DNA of 8,548 nt from Candidatus Avacholeplasma faecigallinarum (GTDB lineage Bacteria > Bacillota_I > Bacilli_A > Acholeplasmatales > Anaeroplasmataceae): NCBI GenBank assembly GCA_018715825.1, contig DVKU01000111.1, positions 1 through 8,548 on the forward strand, given 5' to 3'. Numbering within the stretch: position 1 is the stretch's first letter; each line of letters opens with the position of its first letter. Positions 7,201 to 8,548 of this stretch are shown here, one piece after another. The notes under the pieces are model-generated. The model ran no database searches. It was not told the DNA's origin and worked only from the letters and a program-made list of their open reading frames with translations. Position numbers and translations under genes: made by a program.

Positions 7201-8366
7201 ATGAATATAATAATTTAGTTTCTTTGATACCTGATAGTATTTCATATACTGATGAATGCTATGAAGCTATTAGTAATGCTAAAGAAGCATATACAAATCT
7301 TGGAAGCGAATTACAAGCACAAGTAGATTATACTAAGGTTGATTCATCTTATAAGACTTATATTTCTTTAGGAAAGGCTAAGGTTGAGTCACTAATTAGT
7401 GCTATAGGTGTAGTAAACGAAAATAGTGGTACAGCTATTAGTACAGCTCGTAGTGAATATAACAGCTTAATAGCTAAAGATTCAAGTGTTGTAATTTCTA
7501 ATTATAATGTTTTAGTTAGTGCTGAAGCTGCCTTTGAAAGTTATGCAGTAACATCTTGTATCAATAAGATTAATGCTATTGGTACAGTAACAATTGATAG
7601 TAAAGAAGCTATTGAACAAGCTCGTAATGAATATGATGCTCTTTCTTCAACTCAGAAAAATCAAATAACTAATTATCAAGTATTGGTTGCTGCAGAAAAA
7701 GAATATGAGAGTTTAGTTAATATTCAAAATGTTATTGATTTAATAGATGCTGCTGATTTGACAAATGTAGATAGTATGAAGGCTGCATTAGATGCATATA
7801 ATTCTTTAACTGCATCAGAGCAAGAAAAGATTACCAATACAGATAAATTATCTAATATTAAGGTTACATATTTGGTTAAATTAATTGATTCTATTGGTGA
7901 GGTTACAACTTCTTCAGGTACAACAATTGTTGAGGCTGAGACAATTTATAACGGATTATCTCAAACTGAAAAGACTCAAGTTTCTAACTATAGTATCTTA
8001 GTAGCTGCTAGAGAAGCATATGATGAGATTTTAAATCAACAAATTGTATGTACATTTGCAGGTGCTCCTTCTAATAACTTAGTTACATTATCAGGAGATT
8101 GTGATTACAAAGAGCAAGCTGCGACAATTGGTGGTGTATCATATACTATGGGTTTAAAAATGGAATCTAAAATGTCAATTTCATTTAACACTGAGACAGA
8201 GCGTACATTAACATTACATGTTACACCAGGTCAAAAAATTAAGGTTGACAATGTAAGTTATGATATTCCAGCAGATGGAGTTTTAACAATTACTATTTCA
8301 GCTGGAGCTCATACAATTACTAAGGATACAACTAATACTAATCTTTATGCATTAATTTTATCTTAG
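1215..8366 (+). CDS. Giant surface lipoprotein with InlB B-repeats and a PL1-type pectate lyase domain
   Basis: A 2383-residue exported protein, probably anchored by lipid to the outer face of the membrane and cleaving pectate (de-esterified homogalacturonan) by Ca2+-dependent beta-elimination. The signal peptide has Lys at 3-5, a hydrophobic core and lipobox IASC (Cys22). Order of parts by residue: acidic Asp/Asn/Pro linker 23-52; ten InlB B (Flg_new-like) repeats 55-755; beta-sandwich, possibly LamG/ConA-like, 756-975; five helical units 977-1335; fibronectin-III-like 1340-1430; PL1-type lyase 1433-1856; beta domain 1857-1990; five helical units 1991-2276; beta domain 2277-2383. Lyase motifs are intact: D1667/D1671 (Ca2+ ligands), K1690 in HKTNLIGSSND, R1718 and R1723 in SRIPLLR, and VHFYNNY. 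There is no LPXTG or C-terminal membrane segment, so the lipid is the only visible anchor. The gene stands alone with its own promoter, two operators and terminator. PL1-type assignment is strong; activity and exact substrate are inferred. Confidence 0.93.
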   Translation: MGKKKIIGGLLVAGAALSIASCKAIEDPSINKDPNDDPNGDEEQNGQDQPQNVKYTVTFNTNGGSIINSVEVNANGVITGVSAPTKEGYTFVGWYLDVDFSNEFSLSSAITANITLYAKWQINEYTVTYNTDGGSTVASQTVKYNDLLTKPEDPTKDGKKFAGWYSDSSYSTVYDFNSPVKGNITLYAKWVDEDKFNVSFNTNGGSAIASQEVAPNGKLNPVNNPTKEGYTFAGWYSDIDLTESFDIANTPITESMTLYAKWTINQYTVTYEVNGGSAVESDKVDYNSVVVKPENPTKEGYTFKGWYTDSNLQTAYDFNTKVTDNLTLYAKWEINEYTVTYEVNGGSAVADETVQYNEVFTQPEDPTKEGYTFKGWYTDSNLQTAYDFNTKATDNLTLYAKWEINEYTITFNTNEGSEVVSQTVEYQGLVQKPANPTKEGYKFAGWYTDSQLTSVYDFNTKVTDNLTLYAKWVADSECVVTFETNGGTAIAPIELQKNNLITTAVETTKVGYTFVGWYSDEALETEFDIETQAITDDITLYAKWEINEYTVTYVENGGSAVADETVKYNEVFTRPAPPTYEGYKFAGWYIDEQFQEEYSFDTPATQNITLYAKWVADTTCVVTFETNGAGTIEEMELQVGDKVVVADPIKVGYTFIGWYSDSSFTNVFDIATMTVRGDMTLYAKWEINKYTVTFNTNGGNVIASQKVEYLGVVSEPSIPVYQGKVFEGWYIDDKLTTPYDFQSQVTEDITLYAKWRDATKYDELTSDKENVIIAEDFNKYSATDQLEDFVSWTNKTGIVQSYGKGVSRNEATVQLGNGKAELIDNTSVGSVHFTAALGKEVNQGVVEGYLETTLISQGNSWTFFQLYGTDAVAASTDEVFGIRIDNGTLKYRIDKGSVVVPESTIAASNTTYKIYYKLDLATQKLTITINDQAFVTDLQTTITSVSGFKLVSSDSGAKRMTVDNVAVINYSYTLEEYATKLQNQLQAVYDSYNVGVNYPTIETQMQQALDTGKSAIASQETVELMQQAYDEAVANLADIVLTSQKEAKKQELENYVNKDLYQQNSVALDALIQAGKAAIDASTSFDQVQEAYNQATSQIDALETDEEILAREKDEAKQELASYKNSADYTINSEAYLSAIEAANQAIDNASTTEEVEAALQAGKDALDGIESDAMIVANKALEAVNELNTYAEEKIAYLTSEAVEDLESYKAKINDAKTLGTNSINAQTTIDGINLALTQAKANIDNIVSSAETTIEELKETVKSQISQYVDSTIAIYSDPEFVSQIESLESAYLQEVDAATTKDEVLSKYDEAISAIEGLIEDFNSSTNESIIKNGQVEVTEFAGLNEGAYVEWNKVNNATNYAIYLKGMDYTDYTKVDDKIVYIQQTSTNEYRADLMGLKAGTYNIEIVPIIGSAENRSASTICKVSVAAYDRSGYAHFNNTEGVGAYNDDGTLKDNAIVIYVTDENKDTVMSTIAELQQYMFNIPNEVSNSWGNKEASGIGWWLNNTQYTKAGSNTYSSNGKELGFYSVTENHPIVLRFVGTVTTPEGLTAYDSTNEGGSVGDNGHMARMKDLKNVTIEGVGFDAVIQGWGFHFICGDTTGERGRNFEVRNLTFTEYPEDAIGMEGVQEGNVITASVERCWIHHITFLPGYCANPAESDKAEGDGSCDFKRGQYYTLAYCYFEYCHKTNLIGSSNDSLQYNITMHHNIWYNCGSRIPLLRQANVHFYNNYIYADPNDDKASLSYVTSLRANCYMYAENNYYEGCKNVFDGKSGGAAKMYGNTLLACFEDNSALSFTVDSRDAQVSSNCAYNGTSYANFDTNPELFYYNTQTGQSDCYLTDATTARNECVASSGSYYRTKLDKSSFSINSTSNKYNVEDSIDLSSGSYTAQIGTNAQGIIYSTPGKDKFKGQGITFRLTDYATVKIAMTDSSAALYDGHVVSANGEVMINGSGEAILAPGLYYVVSGEFDKETTVTSLTFTLYNSEELNQQRIDEYNNLVSLIPDSISYTDECYEAISNAKEAYTNLGSELQAQVDYTKVDSSYKTYISLGKAKVESLISAIGVVNENSGTAISTARSEYNSLIAKDSSVVISNYNVLVSAEAAFESYAVTSCINKINAIGTVTIDSKEAIEQARNEYDALSSTQKNQITNYQVLVAAEKEYESLVNIQNVIDLIDAADLTNVDSMKAALDAYNSLTASEQEKITNTDKLSNIKVTYLVKLIDSIGEVTTSSGTTIVEAETIYNGLSQTEKTQVSNYSILVAAREAYDEILNQQIVCTFAGAPSNNLVTLSGDCDYKEQAATIGGVSYTMGLKMESKMSISFNTETERTLTLHVTPGQKIKVDNVSYDIPADGVLTITISAGAHTITKDTTNTNLYALILS
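1377..3479 (+). repeat. Ten tandem InlB B-type (Listeria-Bacteroides) repeats
   Basis: There are ten copies of 66-68 residues joined by linkers of about 4-5 residues (period near 210 bp). Each starts near [YFC]-T/V-V-T-[FY] and N-x-G-G, passes through GY-[TK]-F-x-GWY-x-D, and ends in TLYAKW. C-terminal Trp positions are 120, 190, 262, 332, 402, 472, 544, 614, 685 and 755. Copies fall into two subtypes: one with YDFNT and a shorter body (2, 4, 5, 6, 8, 10), and one with FDI and a slightly longer body (3, 7, 9); copy 1 is intermediate. Known copies in internalin B and in surface proteins form small beta-grasp-like domains that hold functional domains away from the cell and can mediate contact. 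Here a rigid spacer role is likely. Confidence 0.92.
3480..4139 (+). other. Beta-sandwich domain, possibly LamG/ConA-like carbohydrate-binding
   Basis: Residues 756-975 begin NVIIAEDFNKY and alternate short beta-type strands (VEGYLETTLI, TFFQLYGTD, VFGIRIDNGTLKYRI, TYKIYYKLDL, KLTITINDQAF) ending in MTVDNVAVINY. This strand order resembles the concanavalin/LamG-like domains often found before polysaccharide lyases. The assignment rests on pattern only; no binding residues can be named. Confidence 0.5.
4140..5217 (+). repeat. N-terminal helical stalk of about five three-helix units
   Basis: Residues 977-1335 are rich in Ala, Glu, Gln and Lys with heptad-like spacing and no Cys. Units of 67-77 residues start near 977, 1044, 1111, 1179 and 1256. 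The second and third share the frame A-K-[KQ]-E-L-x-x-Y ... A-x-[IQ]-A-G-K-x-A-[IL]-D. They resemble FIVAR/EbhA-like three-helix bundles of Gram-positive surface proteins, here probably an elongated spacer before the catalytic part. Confidence 0.65.
5236..5505 (+). other. Fibronectin type III-like domain
   Basis: Residues from about 1341 to 1431 show the FnIII pattern: AYVEWNKVNNATNYAIYLK in the first strands, then YRADLMGLKAGTYNIEIVPI (conserved Leu, Gly, Tyr) and a final strand. It directly precedes the lyase, a frequent arrangement in PL1 enzymes of gut bacteria. Confidence 0.6.
5511..6780 (+). other. PL1-type pectate lyase catalytic domain
   Basis: Residues 1433-1856 form a right-handed beta-helix of the pectate lyase superfamily. 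Landmarks: GVGAYNDDGTLKDNAIVIYV at the start; KNVTIEGVG; EDAIGMEG (1622-1629); CWIHHITF (1643-1650, WIDH in most relatives); DGSCDFKRG (1667-1675); HKTNLIGSSND (1689-1699); ITMHHNIWYNCGSRIPLLR ending at 1723; VHFYNNYIY. By comparison with PelC, R1718 is the expected catalytic base, R1723 and K1690 its partners, and D1667/D1671 Ca2+ ligands. All are present, so an active enzyme is expected. Confidence 0.88.
6781..7170 (+). other. Beta-rich domain after the lyase
   Basis: Residues about 1857-1986 read as alternating strands (SYTAQIGTNAQGIIYS, GITFRLTDYATVKIAMTD, SAALYDGHV, GEAILAPGLYYVVSG, VTSLTFTLYN). This is the pattern of a jelly-roll module like those found behind polysaccharide lyases and sometimes binding sugars. 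I do not recognise a specific family. Confidence 0.45.
7185..8042 (+). repeat. C-terminal helical repeats (IG-VT-S-AI-AR-Y type)
   Basis: Residues 1991-2276 hold about five helical units of 50-63 residues starting near 1991, 2056, 2116, 2173 and 2224. The clearest (second, third, fifth) share I-x-x-IG-x-V-x-x-x-S-x-x-[AT]-I-x-x-A-[RE]-x-x-Y-x-x-L, then V/I-x-NY-x-[VI]-L-V-[SA]-A. The first and fourth are more diverged. Such repeats are widespread at the C-terminus of secreted Bacillota enzymes; a spacer or wall-contact role is inferred. Confidence 0.7.
8043..8366 (+). other. C-terminal small beta domain
   Basis: Residues 2277-2383 include GGVSYTMGLKMESKMSISFN, RTLTLHVTPGQKIKVDN, and DGVLTITISAGAHTITKD. 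This pattern (YTxGLKMES ... ItVDG-like ... G-HTITK) resembles the terminal beta domain seen in many gut pectate lyases. It may bind substrate, but no ligand residues can be assigned. Confidence 0.5.
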
Positions 8367-8381
8367 AAATTTTATAAATAG

Positions 8382-8416
8382 AAAGGCGGTATAATTATTT
8401 ACTGCCTTTTTATTTT
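8382..8416 (+). terminator. Rho-independent terminator of the lyase gene
   Basis: A 10-bp stem pairs AAAGGCGGTA (8382-8391) with TACTGCCTTT (8400-8409), with one G-U pair and an 8-nt loop, followed by a T-rich tail. It starts 15 nt after the stop codon and isolates the gene from the IS-like end downstream. Confidence 0.85.
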
Positions 8417-8444
8417 CTAAAAATACTTAAAATATTAGGTTCTC

Positions 8445-8548
8445 TAAATTAAAAGGGTTGTAGGGGAGACCGAAACTCTAAAATCTAAGGGTTGAGGACT
8501 ATAAACAGGTAGGTTGTGAGGAAACTATAAATTATAAAGGTTGCAATC
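8445..8548 (+). mobile_element. End of a second ISL3-type element, opposite orientation
   Basis: From the outer edge inward: TAAATTAAAAGGGTTGT (8445-8461), then CTAAGGGTTGAGG (8485-8497), CTATAAACAGGTAGGTTGT (8499-8517), and CTATAAATTATAAAGGTTG (8525-8543). The last is almost the same as the inner repeat of the left element, including GAAACTATAAATTAT. The tip is placed at GGGTTGT, position 8455. Its transposase would lie past the right edge on the plus strand. It is not an exact copy of the left end, so it is a related rather than identical element, or an older copy. Confidence 0.55.

Noticed and set aside
8367..8444. Possible second gene or small RNA between the lyase and the right IS end
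   Set aside because: Only the terminator hairpin and AT-rich DNA are visible; there is no start, promoter pair or structured RNA signal.

Overview
This window looks like accessory DNA from a low-GC Gram-positive bacterium (Bacillota or a walled/mollicute-like relative, of the kind common in the gut). The reasons are very AT-rich DNA, an AGAGGG-type ribosome site, sigma-A-like promoter boxes, a lipoprotein signal peptide, and standard code use (every Trp I checked is TGG and there is no in-frame TGA). Genus cannot be assigned from the sequence.

Layout: (1) Positions 1-1088 hold the 5' part of an ISL3-family insertion sequence read leftwards. It comprises a transposase that runs off the left edge, a 63-nt palindrome over its promoter and ribosome site, and an end made of spaced GGGTTGT repeats. 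The transposase carries a break in frame at an A8 tract. (2) Positions 1089-1214 hold a promoter with an extended -10 and two LacI/CcpA-type operators centred exactly 40 bp apart. (3) Positions 1215-8366 are one very large gene encoding a 2383-residue lipoprotein. In order it contains: lipobox, acidic linker, ten InlB B-type (Listeria-Bacteroides) repeats, a beta-sandwich domain, about five three-helix units, a fibronectin-III-like domain, a PL1-type pectate lyase domain with its catalytic Arg/Lys motifs intact, another beta domain, about five more helical units and a small C-terminal beta domain. (4) Positions 8382-8415 hold an intrinsic terminator. (5) From about 8445 to the right edge lies the end of a second IS-like element in the opposite orientation, with the same GGGTTGT/TAAATTA repeat design as the left end.

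The picture is a monocistronic, probably sugar-repressed, surface-anchored pectin-degrading enzyme bracketed by two inverted, related ISL3-type ends. The parts that most deserve a second look are the enzyme's architecture, the IS expression-control hairpin, the transposase frameshift and the inverted IS bracket.
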